From contig NZ_MUKA01000212.1 of assembly GCF_002150735.1 (NCBI RefSeq), forward strand, positions 1 to 54,898: DNA of 54,898 nt. Reading direction: 5' to 3'. Shown here piece by piece: positions 24,647 through 35,362 of the stretch. The notes under the pieces are model-generated. The model made no database searches. It saw nothing but the letters and a program-made list of their open reading frames with translations, and had not been told where the DNA came from. Every line of letters begins with the position of its first letter. The first letter of the stretch is position 1. A program made the position numbers and the translations under genes. This DNA is from Streptomyces africanus (lineage in GTDB: Bacteria > Actinomycetota > Actinomycetes > Streptomycetales > Streptomycetaceae).

Positions 24647-26355
24647 CGCAGCGCCCTGTTCACCGCGGACAGCACCGCCTGCACCGAGGCGCCCGGAGAC
24701 GAGGAGTCCCGGCCCGCGCCCCAGCACGTCCTGCCGCCGACACGGCACTCGGCGAAGGCGTCCGTGACCTCGTCGCCGCTCTGCTCGCAGAAGTCGAGCA
24801 CGTCGACGCTGATCCCGGCACCGGCCAGCGCGTCGACGAACGCGGAGACCGGGCCGCCGCCGGTGCCCTCGTAGTCGCCGGTGCGGTCGCCGGTGCGCAG
24901 CGTGCACACGAAGCGGTGGCCGCCGGCCTCGTCCCGGTGCACGGACCAGGCCTCCAGCGCGACCTCCCCGTCCGCCACCAGGTACGTCGCCCGGAACAGC
25001 GCGTACAGCTCCTTCGGCGTCATCTCCCGCCCGCTGTCGTCCGTCGCCTCCTGCACGGCCCGGGAGAAGTCCGGCCGCATGCGCGCGGGCAGGTCGACGC
25101 CGTGGTGGGTGCGCAGCAGGTAGGCCATGCCGCCCTTGCCCGACTGCGAGTTCACACGGATCACCGCCTCGTAGGAGCGGCCCACGTCGGCCGGGTCGAT
25201 CGGCAGGTACGGCACCGACCAGGGCGCCTGCCGCTCGGGCACGCCCAGCTCCCGGGCCCGCTCGGCGTGCCGGGCCAGGCCCTTGCTGATCGCGTCCTGG
25301 TGGGTGCCCGAGAAGGCGGTGTGGACGAGCTCCCCGGCGTACGGGTGGCGCGGGTGCACGGGCAGCCGGTTGCAGTGCTCGACCGTCTCCCGGACGGTGT
25401 CGATGTCCCGGAAGTCGATCATCGGGTCGACGCCCTGCGCGTACAGGTTGAGCGCCAGGGTCACCAGGTCGACGTTGCCGGTGCGCTCCCCGTTGCCGAA
25501 CAGGCAGCCCTCGACGCGCTGGGCGCCGGCCAGCACGGCCAGTTCGGCGCAGGCGACGCCGGTGCCGCGGTCGTTGTGCGGGTGCACGGAGAGGATCACG
25601 CTGTCGCGGCGGGACAGGTGGCGGTGGACGTACTCGATCTGGTCGGCGTAGACGTTCGGCGTCGCGATCTCCACGGTCGCCGGCAGGTTGTGGGTGACCG
25701 GCCGGTCCCAGCTCGCGTCCCACAGCTCGGTCAGCCCGTCGCACAGGTCCAGGACGTAGTCGGGCTCGGTCAGGTTGAAGGTCTCCGGGGAGAACTGGAA
25801 ACGGACGGACGAGGCCCGGTCCGCCCGGCGGGCCATGTGCTCGGCGGCCTCCCGCACGGTCCGCCGCACCTCGGCCCGGTCCCGCCCCAGGACGACGTCC
25901 CGCCACACCGGCGAGGTCGCGATGTACAGGTGCACGACAGCCCTCGGCAGCCCCTCGATCGCGTCGAAGGTGCGGTCGATCAGGTCCCGGCGGGCCGGGG
26001 TGAACACGACGGGCGTGACATCGTCCGGCACGGCACCGGAGGTCGCCAGGTGCCGCACGAAGTCGAAGTCGGTGCGGCTCGCCGAGGGGTAGCCGACCTC
26101 GATCTCCTTGAAGCCCATGCCGGTCAGCAGGTCGAAGAAGCGGCGCTTGCGGGGCGTGTCCATCGGTTCGGCGAGGGCCTGGTTGCCGTCGCGCAGGTCG
26201 ACGGGGACCCAGAGGGGAGCGCGTTCGATCCGGGCGGCGGGCCAGTCGCGGTCCGCGGCGGGAACGTGCACGCGCTCCTGGAAGGGGCGGTAGCGGTGGC
26301 AGGGCATGGGGCCCGGGCGCTGGGGGTTCCAGGCCGGGGCAGGGGTGGTGGTCAT
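24643..26355 (-). CDS. leuA: 2-isopropylmalate synthase
   Basis: 570 aa, the long LeuA form of actinomycetes. It condenses acetyl-CoA with 2-ketoisovalerate in the first step of leucine synthesis. The catalytic barrel starts with the metal-binding segment VDLRDGNQAL, contains the HPHNDRGTG motif and is followed by the C-terminal regulatory domain (about 430-570) that binds leucine. Start ATG 26355. It is preceded by a short Leu-rich leader ORF and mutually exclusive hairpins, so leucine-responsive attenuation is likely. The downstream ABC ATPase is coupled to it. Confidence 0.96.
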   Translation of the reverse strand: MTTTPAPAWNPQRPGPMPCHRYRPFQERVHVPAADRDWPAARIERAPLWVPVDLRDGNQALAEPMDTPRKRRFFDLLTGMGFKEIEVGYPSASRTDFDFVRHLATSGAVPDDVTPVVFTPARRDLIDRTFDAIEGLPRAVVHLYIATSPVWRDVVLGRDRAEVRRTVREAAEHMARRADRASSVRFQFSPETFNLTEPDYVLDLCDGLTELWDASWDRPVTHNLPATVEIATPNVYADQIEYVHRHLSRRDSVILSVHPHNDRGTGVACAELAVLAGAQRVEGCLFGNGERTGNVDLVTLALNLYAQGVDPMIDFRDIDTVRETVEHCNRLPVHPRHPYAGELVHTAFSGTHQDAISKGLARHAERARELGVPERQAPWSVPYLPIDPADVGRSYEAVIRVNSQSGKGGMAYLLRTHHGVDLPARMRPDFSRAVQEATDDSGREMTPKELYALFRATYLVADGEVALEAWSVHRDEAGGHRFVCTLRTGDRTGDYEGTGGGPVSAFVDALAGAGISVDVLDFCEQSGDEVTDAFAECRVGGRTCWGAGRDSSSPGASVQAVLSAVNRALR

Positions 26356-26390
26356 CGTCGGCTGTGGCCTTCCGGCTCGGTCGGACGGTG

Positions 26391-26445
26391 ACCGGCAGCA
26401 CGGCGCCCCGCGGCGGGGTGCCGGTCGCGTCAGGCCCCGCCGCGG
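26391..26445 (-). promoter_or_regulatory. leuA transcription attenuator (terminator and antiterminator)
   Basis: On the minus-strand transcript two structures compete. The antiterminator pairs 26435-26445 with 26408-26418 (11 perfect bp, CCGCGGCGGGG class). The terminator pairs 26419-26425 with 26391-26397 (ACCGGCA/TGCCGGT) and encloses CCCCG/CGGGG (26406-26418). Segment 26435-26445 lies between the Leu codons and the stop of the leader ORF, so a ribosome at the stop would cover it and favour termination. Confidence 0.7.
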
Positions 26446-26474
26446 CAGCCGAGAAGAAGACCGCGGAAGATCAT
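26430..26474 (-). CDS. leuA leader peptide (14 aa, three consecutive Leu)
   Basis: ATG 26474 opens a 14-codon frame MIFRGLLLGCRGGA ending at TGA 26430. The three adjacent Leu codons are CTT CTT CTC; CTT is rare in this GC-rich genome, which would sharpen ribosome stalling when charged tRNA-Leu is low. No Shine-Dalgarno is seen. A promoter ending about seven bases upstream suggests a leaderless start. Leu-rich leaders before leuA have been described in actinomycetes (established knowledge); this one is assigned by sequence. Confidence 0.75.
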   Translation of the reverse strand: MIFRGLLLGCRGGA

Positions 26475-26481
26475 GCGCAGT

Positions 26482-26511
26482 ACGCTATCCACCACTCAGG
26501 TCCTCAGACAA
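26482..26511 (-). promoter_or_regulatory. candidate promoter of the leuA leader
   Basis: Reading the minus strand, TTGTCT (26511-26506) and TAGCGT (26487-26482) are separated by 18 bp. The start point would fall at or near the leader ATG at 26474. The -35 box lies inside a 13-bp direct repeat that may be an operator. Confidence 0.5.
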
Positions 26512-26539
26512 GTGGAAACCTCCCACTCCTCAGACAAGT
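26501..26539. promoter_or_regulatory. two 13-bp direct repeats between leuA and gntR
   Basis: TCCTCAGACAAGT occurs at 26501-26513 and again, identical, at 26527-26539, 26 bp (about 2.5 turns) apart. Both lie in the divergent control region. The first copy includes the leuA leader -35 box. The adjacent GntR protein is the natural candidate binder. Confidence 0.65.
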
Positions 26540-26549
26540 TGGTGAAGCC

Positions 26550-27242
26550 ATGCCGCTGGGCTCCGTCCGCCCCAGCCCCCTGGTCGAGCAGGCCACCGCA
26601 CGGCTGCGCGAGCAGATCGCCGGCGGCGCCTGGCCGGTCGGCACCCGGCTGCCCGGGGAGACGACGCTGGCGAAGGAGCTGGGCGTGGGCCGCTCCACCG
26701 TCCGCGAGGCGCTGCGCGCGCTGGCCGGAGCCGGGCTGGTCCGGTCCCGCCAGGGCGCCGGGGTCTTCGTCATCGCGACCGAGCCGGTCGAGGACTGGCC
26801 GACCCGGCTGCGCCGGGCCGCCGTGACCGACGTCTACGAGGTCCGGATGGCGGTCGAGGTGCACGCTGCCCGGCTCGCCGCGCGCCGTCGCACCCCCGAG
26901 GACGTCACGGCGCTCCGGGCCGCACTGGAGGGCCGCCGGGCCGCCGGCACGGCCGGCGACGCCGCCTTCGTCGACGCGGACATCGCCTTCCACGCCGCGG
27001 TGATCGCCGCCGCCCACAACCCGGTGCTCGCCGACCTTTTCGCCGAGTTCAGCCCGGTCCTGCGCGAGGGCCTGATCGAGCTGCTGTCCCTGACCGGCCT
27101 GCGCGCCGACGACCCCGACACCGGCGACGAGGCGCACGAGGCACTCGTCCGGGCGGTGGCGGACGGGGACGCGGAGGGAGCGGCGGAGGTACTGCGCGGC
27201 GAACTGGAGGATCCCTTCACACCTTCCCGGAAGGCGGAATAG
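26550..27242 (+). CDS. GntR-family regulator, FadR subfamily
   Basis: 230 aa. The N-terminal winged HTH (about 8-75) shows LREQIAGGAWPVGTRLPGE and GVGRSTVREALRAL. The C-terminal FCD helical domain (about 95-220) has the conserved metal-binding His residues (in IAFHAAVIAAAHN and DEAHEAL). Start ATG 26550 with GGTGA just upstream; the longer frame crosses the leuA leader. It is divergent from leuA. FCD regulators usually sense organic acids, so a link to branched-chain keto acids is plausible but unproven. Confidence 0.92.
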   Translation: MPLGSVRPSPLVEQATARLREQIAGGAWPVGTRLPGETTLAKELGVGRSTVREALRALAGAGLVRSRQGAGVFVIATEPVEDWPTRLRRAAVTDVYEVRMAVEVHAARLAARRRTPEDVTALRAALEGRRAAGTAGDAAFVDADIAFHAAVIAAAHNPVLADLFAEFSPVLREGLIELLSLTGLRADDPDTGDEAHEALVRAVADGDAEGAAEVLRGELEDPFTPSRKAE

Positions 27243-27320
27243 CCCCTTTGCCCCGACGGTTGACCTGATCACGAAGCTGGCCAGGAACTCCTGACCCCCC
27301 TGGAAGGGCGAGGCGAGGAC

Positions 27321-27983
27321 ATGAAGATCGGCATCATCGGAGCGGGCAACATCGGCGGCAATCTGACCCGGCGGCTCACCGCCCTCGGTCACGACGTGTA
27401 CGTCGCGAACTCCCGCGGTCCGCACACGCTCACGGCCCTGGCGGAGGAGACCGGCGCGACACCCGTGACGGTCGAGGAGGCCCCGCGGGGCGCCGAGATC
27501 GTCGTCGTCACGATTCCGCTGAAGGCGGTCCCGGACCTGCCGTCCGGCCTGTTCGACGAGGCTTCCGACGGCGTCGCGGTCATCGACACCGGCAACTACT
27601 ACCCCCGCCAGCGCGACGGCAGGATCGCCGCGATCGAGGACGAGGGCCTCACCGAGAGCCGCTGGACGGAGCGGCAGCTCGGCCACTCCGTGATCAAGGC
27701 CTTCAACGGCACGTACGCCCAGGACATCCTGGACCGCCCGCTGCCGGCCGGCGACCCCGGCCGCATCGCCCTCCCGGTGGCCGGAGACGACGCGGCGGCC
27801 AAGCGCAAGGTGCGCGACCTGATCGACGAACTCGGTTTTGACACCGTCGACGCGGGCGGTCTCGACGACTCCTGGCGCCAGCAGCCCGGCACCCCGGTCT
27901 ACGGCCTGCGCGGCGGCGTCGAGGCGGTCACCAAGGCCCTGGCGGAGGCGTCCCCGGAGCGCACGGCGGAGTTCAGCGGCTAG
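27321..27983 (+). CDS. NADP/F420-dependent oxidoreductase-like protein
   Basis: 220 aa. The N-terminal Rossmann motif GIIGAGNIGG (GxGxxG) followed by ANSRGPHTL matches the F420_oxidored family (NADPH:F420 reductase-like), where the SRG segment binds the NADP phosphate. A conserved KAFNGTYA lies mid-protein. Substrate is unknown; many family members in Streptomyces are uncharacterised. ATG with GAGGAC upstream. Single gene, convergent with a lysozyme-like gene 11 bp away. Confidence 0.87.
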   Translation: MKIGIIGAGNIGGNLTRRLTALGHDVYVANSRGPHTLTALAEETGATPVTVEEAPRGAEIVVVTIPLKAVPDLPSGLFDEASDGVAVIDTGNYYPRQRDGRIAAIEDEGLTESRWTERQLGHSVIKAFNGTYAQDILDRPLPAGDPGRIALPVAGDDAAAKRKVRDLIDELGFDTVDAGGLDDSWRQQPGTPVYGLRGGVEAVTKALAEASPERTAEFSG

Positions 27984-27994
27984 AGGGGGTCCGT

Positions 27995-28552
27995 CTAGGC
28001 GTCCTGGGCCCAGTTCCGCAGCGCCGCCTTGTTCTCGAAGGCGGCCACGTTCCTGTCCAGCGGGTCGTCGGTGTACTGGTGGAATCGCCACTTGGCCTTG
28101 ATGCGCGGCTTCCCGGCACTGACGTAGTCGGCGATCCACAGGCCGTCGCCCGCGTAGGACGTCGTGTCGATGTTCAGCCAGAAGTGGCGATTCGCGTAGA
28201 GGATGACCTGGTTGTCCGGCCGGCGGTCCTTCAGCTTCCGGATGAACAGGTCCTTCTCCGCGTTGCTCGCGTGCGTCCCGTTGCTGGTCGTCTCCCAGTC
28301 GACGGCGAGGATGTCGCCCGGGCGGTCCGGGGCCTTGGCGAGGAAGTACTCGGCCTGGGCGGTGAGGTTGCCGGGCCACAGGAAGTGGTAGAAGCCGACG
28401 ACCAGACCCGCGTCGCGGGCCCGCTTCGTCTGGGCGGCGAGTCTGGGGTTGACGTAGGAACGCCCCTCCGTCGCCTTGACGAAGACGAAGGAGAGGCCGT
28501 CGGTGTCGTAGGAGGAGGACTGGTAGGCGCTCACGTCGATGCCGCGCAGCAT
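27995..28552 (-). CDS. GH25 family lysozyme-like protein without signal peptide
   Basis: 185 aa. GH25 features are clear: GIDVSAYQ at the N-terminus, FVFVKATEG, GFYHF, AVDWETT (catalytic Asp-x-Glu) and a final FHQYTDD. These enzymes cleave the MurNAc-GlcNAc bond of peptidoglycan. The start at 28552 (MLRGIDV) has GGGAG upstream. The protein begins directly with the fold, so no Sec or Tat signal is present; the longer frame to 28603 adds no signal either. It could be a phage-endolysin-like remnant or rely on lysis or an unusual export route. It lies 84 bp downstream of mcrC on the same strand. Confidence 0.88.
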   Translation of the reverse strand: MLRGIDVSAYQSSSYDTDGLSFVFVKATEGRSYVNPRLAAQTKRARDAGLVVGFYHFLWPGNLTAQAEYFLAKAPDRPGDILAVDWETTSNGTHASNAEKDLFIRKLKDRRPDNQVILYANRHFWLNIDTTSYAGDGLWIADYVSAGKPRIKAKWRFHQYTDDPLDRNVAAFENKAALRNWAQDA

Positions 28553-28636
28553 GGGGGCTCCCTGAAATGCTGGTGGGGGAGGGGAGTTGGTGCCTACCAC
28601 CATGGCACGGCCTGCTGCGGCACCGGCGTGGAAATG

Positions 28637-29866
28637 TCAACTCGGGCGGATCGCCGGGTGGATGCCGGCCGCCGTGGCGGTGATCCGGGCAGCCAGCTCG
28701 GCGACGGCCGCGAGGAGTTCGGCCGGTGGGCGGGCGAGGTCCAGGGCGTGGGCCGTGACCGTGATGCCGGAGCGGCGGATGACGTGGTCGGCCGGGCCGT
28801 CCCGAGCGGTGGCGGCGTAGACGAGGTGGCCGTGCGGCAGGCCGAGCGCGGTGCAGTAGCCGAGCAACTGGCCGAGGTGGTCGGTGGAGGGGGCGGGCCT
28901 GTCGAGGAAGACGTACTTCGCGTCCACCACGGAGACGGGGCGGCCCGCCCGGTACAGCACGATGTCCGGACGCAGACGCACCCTGCGGGCCTCGTCCAGG
29001 CGGTGGTGTCCCTCCTGCCCGGCGCACCGGATCCCCTGCCGGGCGAGGGTGTCGCCGAGCGCCACGGTGAGGAACCGTTCGAAGACGTCCGGCAGGTCGA
29101 GCAGGAAGCCGTCCGCCGCGGTGGGAGAGCCCCCGGACGGCTGGACGGAGCGGGCGGACAGCACCAGTTCGGCCAGCCGCAGGACGCGCGTGTAGCGGGC
29201 GTTGAGGCGGTTCGGCGTCCAGCGGGGCAGCGGCGCGCCGGGGTGGAGGGGACGGACGCCCGTGAGGCGGCCGGCCAGGTGGCGCAGGGTCAGGGCGGTG
29301 CGCCGGGGGACTGACGGGAGCCGGGCGGCCAGGTGCAGGGCCGTGAGCAGGACGCGGTTCTCGGCGATGTCCGGGGTGTGGTCGTCGTAGCGCACGGCGA
29401 CGGGCAGCGGCAGGCCGACCCGGCGCAACTGGTCCGCCGTGCGGATCCGGCCGCGGATCAGGGGCAGGTCCTCCTCGACCGTGCGGTAGCCGTGCAGCAC
29501 TCCCGTGTCGAGGGTGCGGCGGGCGGTGCGGGCGAGCAGGTCGGCGACGGCGGGCAGCAGCTCGTCCGACTCGGCCGCCGTGACCGGCTCGGGCCGCCAG
29601 GGGTCGCCGGGGGAGTAGGAGAGCAGGAACAGCAGGTCACGGACCGGGAGTTTGGGGCGCAGGTGCAGCTGGACGGTCCCGCCGGACGGCGTGCGCAGGC
29701 GCACCAGGCCGACCTTCTGGTTCCCCCGCAGGCGCCAGCGTCCGCCCGCCGCCGGGGTGAGCCGGACCAGGTCCGGCACGCCGAGCAGCCCGGCGATCTG
29801 GTCGCCGGTCAGCTCCCGCACGGTGCCGGGGCCGGTCTCCCGCACGGTGAGGTCGAGGCCGGTCAC
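28637..29866 (-). CDS. mcrC: McrC-like nuclease subunit of a modification-dependent restriction system
   Basis: 409 aa. The C-terminal part carries a PD-(D/E)xK nuclease core: RPDIVLYR, then VVDAKYVFLD. The N-terminal half matches the McrC family 5-methylcytosine restriction subunit (for example DIAENRVLLTALHLA). GTG 29866 overlaps the mcrB stop (GTGA), so it is translationally coupled to the AAA+ partner. In McrBC, McrC stimulates McrB GTPase and cuts DNA; here the assignment is by family. Confidence 0.9.
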   Translation of the reverse strand: MTGLDLTVRETGPGTVRELTGDQIAGLLGVPDLVRLTPAAGGRWRLRGNQKVGLVRLRTPSGGTVQLHLRPKLPVRDLLFLLSYSPGDPWRPEPVTAAESDELLPAVADLLARTARRTLDTGVLHGYRTVEEDLPLIRGRIRTADQLRRVGLPLPVAVRYDDHTPDIAENRVLLTALHLAARLPSVPRRTALTLRHLAGRLTGVRPLHPGAPLPRWTPNRLNARYTRVLRLAELVLSARSVQPSGGSPTAADGFLLDLPDVFERFLTVALGDTLARQGIRCAGQEGHHRLDEARRVRLRPDIVLYRAGRPVSVVDAKYVFLDRPAPSTDHLGQLLGYCTALGLPHGHLVYAATARDGPADHVIRRSGITVTAHALDLARPPAELLAAVAELAARITATAAGIHPAIRPS

Positions 29867-32055
29867 GCGTCCTCCAGGTCCGGCCCGAGCGCCGCACGCA
29901 GGGCGGGCAGGCCGTACTCCTCCTCCACGTCGACACCCGTGCCGTAGAGCTGGTCCTCCAGCAGGGGCAGGATCTGGGTGCGCCACACGAGGTCGAGCCC
30001 CTCCGGCCGGGCCGCGGCGGGCTTCATCAGGTACGACGGCCCGATCGCCCGGTCGGCGTCACCGAGCCGGGCGTTGAGCTCGTCCAGCAGCCGGGCCGCG
30101 GTGTCCGGCAGTCCGCGCTCGCGCAGCCAGCGGTCCAGCAGGCCCCGGACCGGCGGTTTCTCGGGGGAGAGGCGGCGGAAGGCGAAGCGGCGGCGCATCG
30201 CCGCGTCGACGAGGGCGATCGAGCGGTCGGCGGTGTTCATGGTGCCGATGAGGAACAGGTTGTCCGGCAGGGTGAACGGGGCGTGCGGGCTGTACTGGGT
30301 GGTGACGGGCTCCTCGCGGTACTCCAGCAGGAAGTACAGCTCGCCGAAGACCTTCGCCAGGTTGGCCCGGTTGATCTCGTCGACGACCAGCACGTACGGG
30401 TTCGCCGGGTCCTTCGCGGCGCGCTCGGCGAGCAGCCGGAACGGCCCGGGCACGACGTCGAACACCACCGAGCCGCCCTCGCCCCGGACGGGACGGAACC
30501 CCTCGAAGAAGTCCTCGTAGGTGTACGAGGGGTGGAACTGCACGAGCTCCACCCGGTCGGGGCCGGCGAGATGCCGGGCGAGGGCGCGGGCCAGGTAGGT
30601 CTTCCCGGTGCCGGGCGGGCCGTGGAAGACGAGCTGCCCCTGTTCCTGGAGCTGTTCGGCCGTCTCCCGCAGCCAGTCCAGCGGCATCAGCAGCCGTGCG
30701 GCCAGCTCCTCGGTGACCGGCGGCAGTTCCAGTGCCTTGGTGACGTCGACGTCGACGAGCTCCTCGGCGACCACGTCCTCCAGCCCGGCCCGCTCGGCGA
30801 GTTCGGCCGCGACGCTGCTGATGTCGTAGACCGTCGGCGGCAGGGGCAGCCGGGCCTGCACGCGCTCGGGCAGCTCCGCGCGGACCAGCGGCCGCTCGGC
30901 GGTGGCCCAGCGCACCGGCCGGCGCCGGGCGTTGTCCGGGCCGTCCGAGACGTCGTACGCGGCCGGGCCCTGGACCGTGCCGACATGCACCTCGTCGGGA
31001 GTGACGGTGACGACCAGGTCGCCCGGCTGCATGAGGGTGAGGAAGGCGTGCAACTGGTACGCGGCCTGCGCGCGCAACTGGGCGCTGGCCTCCGGCATCG
31101 CCTCGGCGACGGCCCGCTGGACGTCCTGCTTGGCGGAGCCGGCGGCGATCTCCGGGATCTCCCGCCAGGACATCGAGCAGTAGCCGCGCCGCAGCCAGTC
31201 GGGGATGAAGTTGCGCCCGTCCACGTTGTACCCGCGCACCAGCCAGCCGCGCTGCTCGTGCTCGACGGCACCCGTGCGCCATCTGCGCACCCAGGGCTCG
31301 TCGTAGAAGTCGACCGGTTGCCCGGTCTGCGCCTGGAGCGTCCGGCACAGTTCCAGCAGGTCGTGGTCGGCGTCGCCGCTGGGCTCGGGGAGTTCGTCCG
31401 CGAACGCCGTGACGATCTCCTGCTTGTGACGGGCGCTGGCGATCGGCTGATACGTCTCCGGGAACAGCAGGAACAGCAGGACGTGGATCTGCGCACGCCC
31501 CTTCTTGTGCCCGACCGACTCCTGGATGGCCAGGCACAGGGCCCTGAAGCCCCAGGGGTCCTCGAACGCCGCTTCCCGCCCGGCCGGGGTCATCGCGGCG
31601 AGCCGCTCCACCAGCAGGACCAGGATCTGGAACTGCGCCCACCGGTAGTTCAGAAACCCCTGGCCGCCGTGCAGGAAGCCCTTCAGGCCGGGCTCCAGAT
31701 CGTGCGGAACGGCCACCGGACGGCCGGCCCAGGACAGCACCTCGCCGAGGATCTGCCGCTTCTTGGCCAACCCGATCTGCTCGGGCACCAGCGGCGCCAT
31801 GTTCACGAACAGCAGCTCGGCGGCGAGGACGACCGTCGCGTCGGGCGCGCCGTCGAGCTGGCGTCGCAGCTTGACCAGGAAGGTGTCCGAGGACTCGTCC
31901 GGCTGGTCCACGAACCGGACCCGCAGATCGGAGGCCGTCGCCCCGGTCCAGGCCGGCACCTCCGGCGCGAACGCGGACCTGCCGCTCAGCAGTCCCTCGC
32001 GGAAAACCCGCCGCACCGCCGCCACGACATCGGTGCTCTCCGGCCGCCTCGCCAC
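29863..32055 (-). CDS. mcrB: McrB-like AAA+ GTPase/ATPase with N-terminal sensor region
   Basis: 730 aa. The C-terminal motor (about 465-720) has Walker A GPPGTGKT, Walker B VLVVDEINRANL and the McrB signature MNTADRS, then an arginine-finger-like RRRFAF. An N-terminal region of about 450 residues precedes it. Its middle part (about 265-360: GYCSMSWREI, then MQPGDLVVTV and HVGTVQGPAAYDV) resembles EVE/PUA-like modified-base readers, though this is a pattern call. The start is GTG 32055 with GGGTGGGG upstream. It should recognise modified DNA and power cleavage with McrC; the modification is unknown. It lies 88 bp downstream of sdaA on the same strand. Confidence 0.9.
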   Translation of the reverse strand: MARRPESTDVVAAVRRVFREGLLSGRSAFAPEVPAWTGATASDLRVRFVDQPDESSDTFLVKLRRQLDGAPDATVVLAAELLFVNMAPLVPEQIGLAKKRQILGEVLSWAGRPVAVPHDLEPGLKGFLHGGQGFLNYRWAQFQILVLLVERLAAMTPAGREAAFEDPWGFRALCLAIQESVGHKKGRAQIHVLLFLLFPETYQPIASARHKQEIVTAFADELPEPSGDADHDLLELCRTLQAQTGQPVDFYDEPWVRRWRTGAVEHEQRGWLVRGYNVDGRNFIPDWLRRGYCSMSWREIPEIAAGSAKQDVQRAVAEAMPEASAQLRAQAAYQLHAFLTLMQPGDLVVTVTPDEVHVGTVQGPAAYDVSDGPDNARRRPVRWATAERPLVRAELPERVQARLPLPPTVYDISSVAAELAERAGLEDVVAEELVDVDVTKALELPPVTEELAARLLMPLDWLRETAEQLQEQGQLVFHGPPGTGKTYLARALARHLAGPDRVELVQFHPSYTYEDFFEGFRPVRGEGGSVVFDVVPGPFRLLAERAAKDPANPYVLVVDEINRANLAKVFGELYFLLEYREEPVTTQYSPHAPFTLPDNLFLIGTMNTADRSIALVDAAMRRRFAFRRLSPEKPPVRGLLDRWLRERGLPDTAARLLDELNARLGDADRAIGPSYLMKPAAARPEGLDLVWRTQILPLLEDQLYGTGVDVEEEYGLPALRAALGPDLEDA

Positions 32056-32104
32056 TGTGCCCCACCCCCTGGTGCTCGGTGGCCCCAGCTTAGGAGGGGG
32101 ATGT

Positions 32105-32127
32105 GACAGACAGACAGACAGACAGAC
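32105..32127. repeat. GACA tetranucleotide repeat (5.75 copies)
   Basis: GACA is repeated five times plus GAC, between the sdaA stop and the mcrB start, about 50-72 bases upstream of mcrB. Simple tetranucleotide arrays are unusual in Streptomyces. In other bacteria such arrays near restriction genes cause phase variation, so it may alter the mcrB promoter. Confidence 0.9.
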
Positions 32128-32143
32128 GGCCGACCGGGACAGG

Positions 32144-33511
<1,368 letters not shown>

Positions 33512-33558
33512 GGGGACTCCTGACTACGGGGGTGGTGCAAGGGGTGGTGCAGGGGGAC

Positions 33559-33591
33559 AGGGCGCCCCGCCCACGCGGAACGGGGCGCCCT
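33559..33591 (-). terminator. terminator after glyA
   Basis: An 11-bp perfect stem AGGGCGCCCCG / CGGGGCGCCCT with an 11-base loop lies between glyA and sdaA. Confidence 0.85.
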
Positions 33592-33605
33592 GAAAGGTTT
33601 CTTCG

Positions 33606-34868
<1,263 letters not shown>

Positions 34869-34882
34869 ACGGCTATGACTCC

Positions 34883-35260
34883 TCAGCCGGCGGAGAACGC
34901 GGTGTACTCGTCGGCGGAGAGCAGGTCGCCCGGCTCGTCCGTGACCCGCACCTTGAACAGCCAGCCGCCCTCGAAGGGGGCCGAGTTCACCAGCGACGGG
35001 TCGTTCACCACGTCCTCGTTGACCTCGGTGACCTCACCGGAGACGGGGGAGTAGAGGTCGGACACCGACTTGGTCGACTCCAGTTCGCCGCAGGTCTCGC
35101 CCGCGGACACCGTGTCGCCGACCTCGGGGAGCTGGACGAAGACCACGTCGCCGAGCGCGTTGGCCGCGTGCTCCGTGATGCCGACCGTCGAGACGCCGTC
35201 CTCGGCGGCCGACAGCCACTCGTGCTCCTTGCTGTAACGCAGCTGCTGGGGGTTGCTCAT
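34883..35260 (-). CDS. gcvH: glycine cleavage system H protein
   Basis: 125 aa. The lipoyl-lysine lies in GELESTKSVSDL, and the beginning (YSKEHEWL) and end (GGWLFKVRV) are typical. It carries the aminomethyl group between the P, T and L proteins. Start at 35260 (MSNPQQ) has AGGAGA upstream; a longer frame adds an unlikely N-terminus. It sits between gcvT and glyA in the operon. gcvP and lpd are not in the window; in Streptomyces gcvP is usually elsewhere. Confidence 0.96.
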   Translation of the reverse strand: MSNPQQLRYSKEHEWLSAAEDGVSTVGITEHAANALGDVVFVQLPEVGDTVSAGETCGELESTKSVSDLYSPVSGEVTEVNEDVVNDPSLVNSAPFEGGWLFKVRVTDEPGDLLSADEYTAFSAG

Positions 35261-35362
35261 GGCCTGGATTCTCCTGTACGCGCGGGAGTGCTGTGGAAGG
35301 GGGGACTGCTGATGATCTGGGACGACGGACAACGGGGTCGCTGCCACGGCCCCGGCCAGTGT

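Noticed and set aside
23855..26401. An 848-aa frame that looks like a fusion of a leuA-region protein with an ABC ATPase
   Set aside because: leuA is clearly coded in another frame (24643-26355); only the last 263 residues (ABC ATPase) are real.
32101..32130. CRISPR-like repeat
   Set aside because: It is a 4-bp simple repeat with no spacers and no cas genes.
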